Origin: Planctomycetota bacterium
GTDB lineage: Bacteria > Planctomycetota > MHYJ01 > JACPRB01
Length of the DNA stretch: 42,660 nucleotides
Direction of reading: 5' to 3'
Assembly (NCBI GenBank): GCA_016190155.1
Contig: JACPRB010000027.1
Location: 1 to 42,660 of the forward strand
Of this stretch, positions 6,545 through 13,294 are shown in pieces. The notes under the pieces are model-generated. The model saw only the letters and a list, made by a program, of their open reading frames with translations. It searched no databases and was not told where the DNA came from. Numbering within the stretch: position 1 is the stretch's first letter; each line of letters starts with the position of its first letter. Made by a program: the position numbers and the translations under genes.

Positions 6545-8718
6545 TTGCGCCCTTCCCCGCCCGCCAGCGCGGTCAACACCTTGTCCGGCGTCATCGGAAG
6601 GGACCGCACCCGCACGCCGATGGCATTGTGAACGGCGTTGGCGATGGCCGCTGCCGTCGGGATCGTGGGCGGCTCGCCCAACCCCATCATCCCGCAGTTG
6701 TTGACGGCGTTGGCCACATCGAAAGCGATCGGCACGATCTCCGGCACGTCCGCCGCCCCCGCGATCTTGTAGGAGATGAAATCGGCGTTGACTTGCGTGG
6801 CGCGCCGCCGGTCCAGAATCCGATTCTCGAAGAGCGCGTAGCTGATCCCCTGCGTCACGCCGCCCACGATCTGGCTTTCGAACGTCAGCTTGTCGATCAC
6901 CTTGCCCGCGTCCTGGACGGCGACGACCTTCTTCACGCGGATGCGCCCGGTCTCGACGTTCACCTCGACCTCGACGAACTGGCAGCCGGCGACCTTGTCC
7001 TTGTACTCGCCGTAGTTGGGCGACCGCTCGCCCGTCACGCGCAGCGCCTCGCCTTCGATGCGTCTGCACGCCTCTTTCCACGTCACGCCGTCGCCGAGTC
7101 CCGCCACTTCTCTCACCTTCTTCTTCAATTGGAACGCCGCGTTGCGCGCCGCCGGTCCGATCGACGGTGAGACCTGCGATCCCCCGGACGGAGCGCCCCG
7201 GGGCAGATCGGTGTCGCCGATCTTCACCGAGATCTCCTCCGGCCTCAAACCGAGCTCCTCAGCCACAATGCACGCCAGCAACGTCCGCAAGCCCGTTCCG
7301 ATATCCTGCGAGGCGTTGCGCACCTCGACCGCGCCGTCGCGCGTGGCCACGATCTCGACGGCGTACCGCTGCCCGAACCAATCCTTCCAGCCGCCCTTCT
7401 GATACCAAAGCGTCGACGCCATGCCGAGCCCGCGTTTGACGGCCCCAGGCCCGCCGCCGGCCACCGTATTGCGGCGCTCCTTCCATCCGATCTTCTGCGC
7501 GCCGAGATCCCACTCCGCGTGATACAACTCGTTGTCGCAGTTGCGCTTGCGGAACTCCAGCGGATCCAGCCCGACCGCCTCCGCCATCTCGTCGATGAAG
7601 CACTCCAGGGCGAAGAACCCCTGGGGGTGACCCGGCGCCCGGAAGGCCATCGCGGGACCCGCGTGCGTGTAAACGGAGTACTCCTCCTTGTGCACGGCGG
7701 GAAAGTGATAGACTGCCGGATTCGCGCACCCGGCGCCTCCCGCCACGCCGCCCGTCCCGTGCGTCGTCACACTGACGCCCGCGATCTTGCCGTCCCGCGT
7801 CACGCCGCCGCGCATCTTCTGGATCGAGCTCGGCCGATTGCCGCCCGTCGTGTGCTCCCCTTCGCGCGTCAGCACGCACTTCACGGGATGTCCCGTCTTC
7901 TTCGCCAACTCGATCGCGGCGATGCCGAAAGGCCCCAACGCGAACTTCGATCCGAATCCCCCGCCCACATGCTCGGCGATCACCCGCACCTTCTGCTGCG
8001 GAAGCTTCGCCTGCGCCGCCGCGTCCGAGCGCACCTGGAAGAGCGCCTGCGTGCTCGCCCAGAGCGTCAGCGACCCGTCCTCGTTGAATCTCGCCACCAC
8101 GCCGTGCGGCTCCAGGCACGAATGCGTCTGCACCTGCGTCTCGTATGTGGCCTCGATGATCTTGGCCGCCTCTTGGATCGCCTTCTCCGGATCATTCTGA
8201 CGGATACGCGCCTTCTTGTTCTCCTGGACGTTCTCTTTGCCCTCGAACACGGACGGCGCGGACGCCTTCATCGCGGCCTCGACGGTCGTGACCGGCGTAC
8301 CGAACTCGTAATCCACCTTGACCGCCGCAACCGCATCCTCCGCCTGCTCCTCCGTGTCGGCCGCGATCGCGAGGATCTCGTCGCCGTGGTAAAGCAGCGG
8401 CCGGCCCTCCCCCTTGAAAACGGTCGTTCCCCGCACTCCCGGCATCGCCTCCGCCGCCGACACATCGAGCTTCTTGATCCGCGCGGCCCCATACGGCGCG
8501 TGCAGGATCTTGGCGATGAGCATGCCGTGCAGATGGATGTCCGCGGTGTACTTGGCCCGTCCGGTGACCTTGAGCGACGCCTCGAGTCGCGGCACATCCG
8601 TTCCCACGACCTTCAGCGGCGTCTCCGCGTCCCACGGCGCGGGTTCGTGATCGGGGATCGTCACCTCGATCTCTTTGACATTCCCCCGGAAGCCGACCTT
8701 CGTCTTGATCTTGCCCAT
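6541..8718 (-). CDS. paoC: molybdenum hydroxylase molybdopterin-binding large subunit, PaoC/CoxL-like
   Basis: 725 residues, the full length of a xanthine oxidase-family catalytic subunit. Residues about 45-160 are the aldehyde oxidase/xanthine dehydrogenase a/b hammerhead domain (ASLKVTGRAKYTADI). The rest binds molybdopterin: the VGGGFGSKF loop, AMAFRAPGHPQG, and GLGEPPT near the C-terminus, where Glu682 aligns with the catalytic base of the family. The enzyme hydroxylates an aldehyde or N-heterocycle at a Mo=S centre. The substrate cannot be read from the sequence, but the PaoABC-like partners favour aldehydes. No CoxL-type AYxCSFR loop is present, so it is not a true CO dehydrogenase. The gene lies 7 nt after the [2Fe-2S] gene and overlaps the FAD gene by 4 nt. 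Confidence 0.88.
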   Translation of the reverse strand: MGKIKTKVGFRGNVKEIEVTIPDHEPAPWDAETPLKVVGTDVPRLEASLKVTGRAKYTADIHLHGMLIAKILHAPYGAARIKKLDVSAAEAMPGVRGTTVFKGEGRPLLYHGDEILAIAADTEEQAEDAVAAVKVDYEFGTPVTTVEAAMKASAPSVFEGKENVQENKKARIRQNDPEKAIQEAAKIIEATYETQVQTHSCLEPHGVVARFNEDGSLTLWASTQALFQVRSDAAAQAKLPQQKVRVIAEHVGGGFGSKFALGPFGIAAIELAKKTGHPVKCVLTREGEHTTGGNRPSSIQKMRGGVTRDGKIAGVSVTTHGTGGVAGGAGCANPAVYHFPAVHKEEYSVYTHAGPAMAFRAPGHPQGFFALECFIDEMAEAVGLDPLEFRKRNCDNELYHAEWDLGAQKIGWKERRNTVAGGGPGAVKRGLGMASTLWYQKGGWKDWFGQRYAVEIVATRDGAVEVRNASQDIGTGLRTLLACIVAEELGLRPEEISVKIGDTDLPRGAPSGGSQVSPSIGPAARNAAFQLKKKVREVAGLGDGVTWKEACRRIEGEALRVTGERSPNYGEYKDKVAGCQFVEVEVNVETGRIRVKKVVAVQDAGKVIDKLTFESQIVGGVTQGISYALFENRILDRRRATQVNADFISYKIAGAADVPEIVPIAFDVANAVNNCGMMGLGEPPTIPTAAAIANAVHNAIGVRVRSLPMTPDKVLTALAGGEGRK

Positions 8719-8725
8719 GACCTCA

Positions 8726-9331
8726 TCATTTCTTCCGCGCGGCCATCTTCACCGCTTCGCAGATCCGGCCGTACGCCCCGCACCGGCAGAGATTCCCGCT
8801 CAGTTCGCGCTTGATCAGCTCCGGCGACGGATCGGGATGACGGCTCAGGATCCACGCGCCGGCCATGACCATGCCGGGCGTGCAGAAGCCGCATTGCAGC
8901 GCATCGCGAGCGCAGAAGGCTTCCTGTACGGGATGCAGCTTGCCGTTCCGCGCGAGGCCTTCCGGCGTCACGATCTTCCGGCCGACGGCGTCCATGGCGA
9001 GCATCATGCAGGAGTTGACCAGAAGTCCATCCACGAGCACGTTGCATCCCCCGCACGCGCCCCGGTCACAGACTTGTTTCGGCCCGGTGATGTCGAGATG
9101 GTTCCGCAGCGCTCGAAGCAACGTCACGCGCGGCTCGATCTCCAGCGTGTGCTCCTTGCCGTTGACGTTCAACGTGACGGGAGCCTTGCGCGGACCCACC
9201 GATGGAACCTTCGGACTCCCCGCGCGCCCGCCGCCGAACGCCAAGCCTCCCGCGGCCGCCGCGCCGGCCGTCAGGAATTCACGTCGGCTGAGACCCGCCT
9301 CCCGATCGCGCTTCTTGTGCCTCTTCGACAT
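8726..9331 (-). CDS. paoA: molybdenum hydroxylase [2Fe-2S] subunit with Tat signal, PaoA-like
   Basis: 201 residues. The N-terminus has a twin-arginine signal (SRREFLTAG, Arg16-Arg17) and then an Ala/Gly-rich hydrophobic stretch, so the folded complex is probably exported to the periplasm, as E. coli PaoABC is. Residues about 52-125 are a plant-type ferredoxin domain (Cys88, 93, 96, 108). The C-terminal helical domain carries the second [2Fe-2S] site (Cys147, Cys150, Cys182, Cys184; CGFC and CRCG). Electrons pass from molybdopterin through these clusters to the 4Fe-4S/FAD subunit. It is the first structural gene, and an 82-bp repeat-bearing gap separates it from xdhC. Confidence 0.88.
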   Translation of the reverse strand: MSKRHKKRDREAGLSRREFLTAGAAAAGGLAFGGGRAGSPKVPSVGPRKAPVTLNVNGKEHTLEIEPRVTLLRALRNHLDITGPKQVCDRGACGGCNVLVDGLLVNSCMMLAMDAVGRKIVTPEGLARNGKLHPVQEAFCARDALQCGFCTPGMVMAGAWILSRHPDPSPELIKRELSGNLCRCGAYGRICEAVKMAARKK

Positions 9332-9344
9332 CTGTAGCCGTCCA

Positions 9345-9430
9345 CCGGTTCATCCGTTTACCCTCCGCAGCCTTCTCAACCGTTTGGTCTTCTCTGCGAC
9401 GGCGGAGGAGGGTTCATCCGTTCCCCTGTT
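9345..9430 (+). repeat. GTTCATCCGTT-type dispersed repeat, two partial copies between xdhC and paoA
   Basis: Two partial copies of a repeat (CCGGTTCATCCGTT at 9345-9358 and GGTTCATCCGTTCCCC at 9411-9426) share their core with longer copies at 32807-32847 and 34584-34630. They lie upstream of the paoA start, where a promoter would be expected. Confidence 0.5.
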
Positions 9431-10325
9431 CGGCAGCCTCACCTTCTTCCCTTCGGAGCGCCTTCTCCGGGTCCTCTGCGTCCTCTGGTGTTGAGCCTTC
9501 CTCAGGGTCCTCTCTCACCCTCTGGGTTCTCGAAGGCCGCAGACCCAGCTTATAGCTGCGGATGATGCTCCCCAGAATCGACACGGCGCATTCCGCCGGA
9601 CTCTCCGATCCGATCGGGATGCCGACAGGCGCCTCGACGCGCGCGAACTCCTCCTCCGTCACGCCTCGTGCCTTGAGACGGATCAGGAGCTCCCGGCGCT
9701 TCAACTTGCTGGCGATCACCCCGATCCACCCCTTGAACCGCTTCAGACAGTGGTAGAGGATCTCCGTATCGACGCGATGCGAGTACCCCAGCAAGATCAT
9801 GTGCGTGAACGCGGACAGATCCTGCCGGGAAGAGAAGAACTGGTCCGGCGGGCTTATGCAAAGCTCCTGCGCGTTGGGAAACCGCTCGCGCGAACAATAC
9901 GCAGGCCGGTCGTCGAGCACCGAATACGCGTATTCCAGCTGATCGCACAACTTCGCCACTTCCAGCCCGACGTGCCCGCCGCCGCAAATCAGGACATGGG
10001 GTCTGGCCGCCATAATCTCGACGGCGATCTCGACCGTGCCTCCGCAGAGACTGTCGAGCCCGCCCTCCTTGTAGTACGCCAGATCGAACTTGAACAGGCC
10101 GCCCTTGCCCTCCGACAGGCATGTCCGGGCGACGTTCTTCGCCTTCTCCTCCACTCCGGCCCCGCCCACCGTGCCGAAGATGGTGCCGTCGGCTAGCACG
10201 ATCATCTTCGTGCCGTCCCGCGCCGGAACGCTGCCCACGGCCCGGATCACCGTGCAGAGCGCGAACGGCACGCCCGCGTCGAGCAACTCGACGGCCTTAT
10301 GCATCACCTGACGACTGACGGCCAT
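9414..10325 (-). CDS. xdhC: XdhC/CoxF-family molybdenum hydroxylase maturation protein with a repeat-derived tail
   Basis: 303 residues, with ATG preceded by GGGAG. The N-terminal XdhC/CoxI domain (about 8-105) contains the family CGG motif (C94) and a GTVGGAGVEEKA segment. The C-terminal Rossmann fold starts at ICGGGHVG (113-120). XdhC-family proteins bind molybdenum cofactor, help insert its terminal sulphur and deliver it to the hydroxylase, so this protein very probably matures the PaoABC-like enzyme downstream. The domain should end near SYKLG. The last 42 residues (about 262-303) are an acidic low-complexity tail encoded by a dispersed intergenic repeat, so the original stop was probably lost. 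The gene overlaps the MobA-like gene by 29 nt. Confidence 0.88.
   Translation of the reverse strand: MAVSRQVMHKAVELLDAGVPFALCTVIRAVGSVPARDGTKMIVLADGTIFGTVGGAGVEEKAKNVARTCLSEGKGGLFKFDLAYYKEGGLDSLCGGTVEIAVEIMAARPHVLICGGGHVGLEVAKLCDQLEYAYSVLDDRPAYCSRERFPNAQELCISPPDQFFSSRQDLSAFTHMILLGYSHRVDTEILYHCLKRFKGWIGVIASKLKRRELLIRLKARGVTEEEFARVEAPVGIPIGSESPAECAVSILGSIIRSYKLGLRPSRTQRVREDPEEGSTPEDAEDPEKALRREEGEAAEQGNG
9471..9532 (+). repeat. dispersed GTCCTCTGGTGTTG repeat, copy 1 (inside the xdhC 3' end)
   Basis: It contains GTCCTCTGGTGTTG (9480-9493) followed by CTCAGGGTCCTCT. Similar copies lie at 12411-12470 and 27417-27480 in the same orientation. This copy is read, in antisense, as the acidic C-terminal tail of XdhC. 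Confidence 0.65.
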
Positions 10326-10908
10326 GGATCTCCCGCCAACGCTTCAGGCACCGAGCGTAGTCCTCGGGCGTATCCATGTCCATCAAAACGTCGGGCTCGT
10401 CGAACGTCACATAAGCGATCTCTTCCGCGTGTGCCCGGACCACCGCACGCGCAGGCGCCTCGTCCGCCAGCCGCAGGAACTCCTCGCGCAAGAAGGCGTC
10501 GAAGACGACGGGATGGCCGCGACGTCCGTCATGCGACGGAATGATGATCCGCGCTTTAGGACCGCGCCGCGCCCACGCCCCAGCGAGCCGCCCGACCTGC
10601 GCGGCCGTCACGAGCGGGAAATCCACGGGGTACAGAAGAAAGGCCTCCGTGCCGGCCGGCAAGTTCCGCAGCCCGACTTTCAGAGACGACGTCTGCCCCC
10701 GTGCATAGGCAGGATTCACGACGGCATCGACCGGCACGCGCGCGCGGATCGCGTCCGCATGCGCCCCGACCACGACGATGGGATCGCCGAGCTCCCGGCA
10801 CGCCCGCAGCACCAGATCGAGCGCCGTCCGGCCGCCGAACTCCAGCAGCGCCTTCGGGCGCCCCATGCGGGTCGATTCACCCGCGGCGAGGATGAGGGGA
10901 GTGATCAC
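10297..10908 (-). CDS. MobA/MocA-like nucleotidyltransferase for molybdenum cofactor
   Basis: 203 residues from the GTG at 10908, which has CGGAG 6 nt upstream; an in-frame TTG two codons earlier touches the ribosome site and is less likely. The N-terminal LAAGESTRMGRPKALL (about 6-21) is the NTP-binding signature of the MobA/MocA nucleotidyltransferase fold. YPVDFPLV is the acidic metal-binding site, and the C-terminal MDMDTPEDY matches MocA-type proteins. In this context it most likely converts Mo-molybdopterin to the cytosine dinucleotide form (MCD) used by xanthine oxidase-family enzymes such as PaoABC. It precedes xdhC with a 29-nt overlap. A guanylyl-transfer role is the alternative. 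Confidence 0.8.
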   Translation of the reverse strand: MITPLILAAGESTRMGRPKALLEFGGRTALDLVLRACRELGDPIVVVGAHADAIRARVPVDAVVNPAYARGQTSSLKVGLRNLPAGTEAFLLYPVDFPLVTAAQVGRLAGAWARRGPKARIIIPSHDGRRGHPVVFDAFLREEFLRLADEAPARAVVRAHAEEIAYVTFDEPDVLMDMDTPEDYARCLKRWREIHGRQSSGDA

Positions 10909-10932
10909 GCGCAACTCCGGTTCGCCGGCCGT

Positions 10933-11901
10933 TCAATCCAGAGGGTGTTCGGGCAGCGGCTGCACGCTGCCTCCAGGATCGCCGACCTCGAGCATCCGCT
11001 GAATCGCCCGGCGAGCCTTCCGGGCGATCTCCTCGGGAACCACCACCTTGACCTCGAGGTCTTCGAGCGACCACAGGAGCTTCTCGAGCGTGTTGAGCCG
11101 CATGAATTCGCACGTCGCCTCTTCGGCGGCCGGGAAGAAGGTCTTCCGCGGATTCTCTTTTCGAAGACGGTGGAGGATTCCGGCATCCGTGCCGATGATG
11201 AACTCCTCGCGCGGCGACCGGCCCACGTGCTTCACGATGCCCTCGGTCGAGGCCACCTTGTCCGCCAGCGGCATGCAGCTCGTCAGACAGCCGCACTCGG
11301 GATGCATCACGAACTCCGCCCGCGGATGCTCCGCCTTGAGCCGCACGATCTCGTCGGTCTTGATCCGGTTGTGCACGTGACAGTACCCAGGCCAGAGGTG
11401 CATCTTGCGACCCGTCTTCTCCTGGAGATACGTCCCCAGGAACTGGTCCGGCGCGAACAGGATCTCGCGATCCGGCGGGATCGCCTCGACGACCTTGAGG
11501 GCGTTGGTCGACGTGCAGATGTAGTCGCTCTCGGCCTTCACTTCGGCGGTGCAATTGATGTAGGTGACCGCTACGGCTCCGGGATGCTCTTCCTTCCAGC
11601 GCCGCAGGCTCTCCGCCGAGATCATCGACGCCAGCGAGCAGCCGGCTTCCTTGTCCGGAATGATCACCCGCTTGTCGGGATTCATGATGGCCGCCGTCTC
11701 CGCCATGAAATGTACGCCGCAGAAGACGATGACCTCGGCCTTCGTCCGGGCGGCTTGCTGCGTCAGCCCCAGCGAGTCGCCGAGGAAATCCGCGACATCC
11801 TGGATTTCCCCGCGCTGGTAGTTGTGCGCCAAAATGACGGCGTTGCGCTCCTTCTTGAGGCGCAAGATGTCCGCCACGATCTCCTGTTTCTCGTCAGTCA
11901 T
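10933..11901 (-). CDS. nadA: quinolinate synthase A
   Basis: 322 residues, close to the short bacterial/archaeal NadA length. It condenses iminoaspartate with dihydroxyacetone phosphate to quinolinate for NAD synthesis, in the cytoplasm. The opening LAHNYQRGEIQDVADFLGDS is diagnostic. The three cysteines expected to ligate the [4Fe-4S] cluster are C129 (DYICTST), C174 (GYCHVH) and C264 (ATCEFM). MHPEC and TEGIVKHV are also conserved. It lies 24 nt upstream of the MobA-like gene and 39 nt downstream of queD. No nadB or nadC is in the window. Confidence 0.95.
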   Translation of the reverse strand: MTDEKQEIVADILRLKKERNAVILAHNYQRGEIQDVADFLGDSLGLTQQAARTKAEVIVFCGVHFMAETAAIMNPDKRVIIPDKEAGCSLASMISAESLRRWKEEHPGAVAVTYINCTAEVKAESDYICTSTNALKVVEAIPPDREILFAPDQFLGTYLQEKTGRKMHLWPGYCHVHNRIKTDEIVRLKAEHPRAEFVMHPECGCLTSCMPLADKVASTEGIVKHVGRSPREEFIIGTDAGILHRLRKENPRKTFFPAAEEATCEFMRLNTLEKLLWSLEDLEVKVVVPEEIARKARRAIQRMLEVGDPGGSVQPLPEHPLD

Positions 11902-11940
11902 AGGCTCGCGGCTAGAAACTAGCTTCGGTCCATCAGGGCG

Positions 11941-12276
11941 TCAACCCTCGCACTGCGCCCACTTCCCTTCCCCCTCCCAGATGCGGACCTCCATCTTCAG
12001 ATCCGGAATCCGCGCTTTGAGGCGACGCAGGATCTCCATCGCGATGTTCTCGCACGACGGATACGCGATGATCCGATTCAAATCCACGTGATCGAACTCC
12101 TTGAGCACCTCGCGTAATTGCGACTTCAAGACGTCGAAATCGATCACCATCCCGTCATTGACGGGCCCTTCGACGGCCACCTCGACCCGGTACGTGTGCC
12201 CGTGCGGCACGCCGCACTTGCGATGCCCCGGGAGCAGGTGCATCGAATCCACGTGCTCCATTACGCCGACTTTCAT
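11941..12276 (-). CDS. queD: 6-pyruvoyl-tetrahydropterin synthase / QueD-family protein
   Basis: 111 residues from the ATG at 12276, with AGGAG 4 nt upstream. The T-fold signature is clear: zinc ligands His13 (DSMH), His25 and His27 (PHGHTY), catalytic Cys21, the FDHVDLN segment (62-68) and the pterin-anchoring Glu76 in PSCENIA. QueD makes 6-carboxytetrahydropterin for queuosine and 7-deazaguanine. Family members with other activities (PTPS, PTPS-III) are not excluded. The protein lacks the usual N-terminal beta strand lead-in and is a little short. No other que gene is in the window. Confidence 0.85.
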   Translation of the reverse strand: MKVGVMEHVDSMHLLPGHRKCGVPHGHTYRVEVAVEGPVNDGMVIDFDVLKSQLREVLKEFDHVDLNRIIAYPSCENIAMEILRRLKARIPDLKMEVRIWEGEGKWAQCEG

Positions 12277-12300
12277 GCATCTCCTCAAGATGATCTTCTC

Positions 12301-12409
12301 TGAACTGCTCACGATCCACATCTTCTCGCGACGCGAGGATCTTCCATGGCGCTCAGACAACCAGCTCGGCCTCAAGCGGTTGTGTCCGTTCTCGAAAGGA
12401 ATCTCTGCG
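12301..12409 (+). repeat. 109-bp dispersed repeat (family A), copy 1
   Basis: It aligns without gaps to 27102-27210 with about 14 mismatches, the same orientation and both copies in intergenic DNA. It contains an imperfect inverted repeat (ACAACC ... GGTTGT). The reverse strand of both copies encodes a similar peptide (WLSER then GR then EKMWIVSS). This copy sits 25 bp upstream of the queD start, in its expected leader or promoter. Confidence 0.85.
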
Positions 12410-12410
12410 T

Positions 12411-12470
12411 CCTCCGGGTCCTCTGGTGTTGGATTCTTCTCAGGGTCCTCTGTTCCTCTCTGAGTCCTCG
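12411..12470 (+). repeat. dispersed GTCCTCTGGTGTTG repeat, copy 2
   Basis: GTCCTCTGGTGTTG at 12418-12431 is followed by TTCTCAGGGTCCTCTGTTCC. It abuts family A copy 1 and ends just before the SDR stop codon. Confidence 0.75.
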
Positions 12471-12474
12471 CGGC

Positions 12475-13227
12475 CTAGAATATCGACTTGATCGCGCCTC
12501 CGTCGACCGAGAAGGCCGCCCCCGTCACCCAGCTCGCCTGCGTGGAGGCCAGAAAGACGGTCAATCCCGCCACGTCCTCCGGATGCCCCACGCGCCCCAG
12601 CGCCACGCGCTTCGCCGCCGCCTTGGAGATCTCGCGCAGCCGCGCCGCGCTCCATCCCGATTCCTCCCACCACGAATCCGTCACCACCGGTCCAGGACAC
12701 ACCGCGTTGACGCGAACCCCATGAGGCGCCAGCTCGTTCGCCAAGTACTTGCTCAGATTCAGCAGCGCCGCCTTGGCCGCACAGTAGTCCGGCCCTGTCT
12801 CGAACGGCTGCTTGGCCACCTCCGAGCAGATGTTGACGATGCACCCGCGCGACCGCCGCAACAACGGAAGGGCGTGCCGCGTCATCTCCGCGGCGCTCAC
12901 GACGTTCAGTTCGAAGGCGCTCAGCCAAGACTCCGCGCTCGTGTCCTCGAACCTGCCGAAGTGCTGCATCCCGCCGGCGTTGTTGATCAGCACGTCCAGC
13001 CGATCGAGCCGCCGCAAGAACCTCCGAATCTCGCCCGCGCGGCGCACGTCGCACACCTGCGCCCTCACCTCACCGATCTCCTTGGCCGCTTCGATCAGAT
13101 GCTTGGCGGATCGCCCGCAGATGATGACGCTCGCCTCTTCACGGCAGAAAGCCCGCGCGATCGCGCGCCCGATCCCGCGGCTGCCCCCGGTCACCAGGAC
13201 GCTCTTGTGACGCAAGCCCAAATCCAT
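12475..13227 (-). CDS. short-chain dehydrogenase/reductase (SDR), FabG-like
   Basis: 250 residues, a classical SDR. Cofactor motif TGGSRGIG (13-20), NNAG (82-85), the catalytic Tyr148-x-x-x-Lys152 (YCAAK) with Ser135 ahead of it, and the C-terminal substrate and oligomer region (VTGAAFSVDGG). It is an NAD(P)-dependent oxidoreductase in the cytoplasm. The substrate cannot be told from the sequence, and 3-oxoacyl-ACP or a sugar or secondary alcohol are all possible. It is the most upstream minus-strand gene of this block and is divergent from the giant GGDEF/HEAT gene 67 bp away. Confidence 0.85.
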   Translation of the reverse strand: MDLGLRHKSVLVTGGSRGIGRAIARAFCREEASVIICGRSAKHLIEAAKEIGEVRAQVCDVRRAGEIRRFLRRLDRLDVLINNAGGMQHFGRFEDTSAESWLSAFELNVVSAAEMTRHALPLLRRSRGCIVNICSEVAKQPFETGPDYCAAKAALLNLSKYLANELAPHGVRVNAVCPGPVVTDSWWEESGWSAARLREISKAAAKRVALGRVGHPEDVAGLTVFLASTQASWVTGAAFSVDGGAIKSIF

Positions 13228-13279
13228 ACGCTCGCCATTAGACCTTCGACCGCGACCCCTCGCAAGCCCTCCGCAACGT

Positions 13280-13285
13280 TATAAT
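13280..13285 (+). promoter_or_regulatory. perfect -10 hexamer 9 nt before the start codon
   Basis: TATAAT ends 9 nt before the ATG at 13295, and no Shine-Dalgarno sequence lies between. No good -35 hexamer is visible 16-18 nt upstream. A transcript from here would begin within a few nucleotides of the start codon. Confidence 0.55.
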
Positions 13286-13294
13286 TCTTCCTGA

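Noticed and set aside
6541-8718. Aerobic CO dehydrogenase (CoxL) identity for the molybdopterin subunit
   Set aside because: No AYxCSFR motif is visible, and the companion subunits carry a Tat signal and a [4Fe-4S] insert typical of PaoABC-like enzymes.
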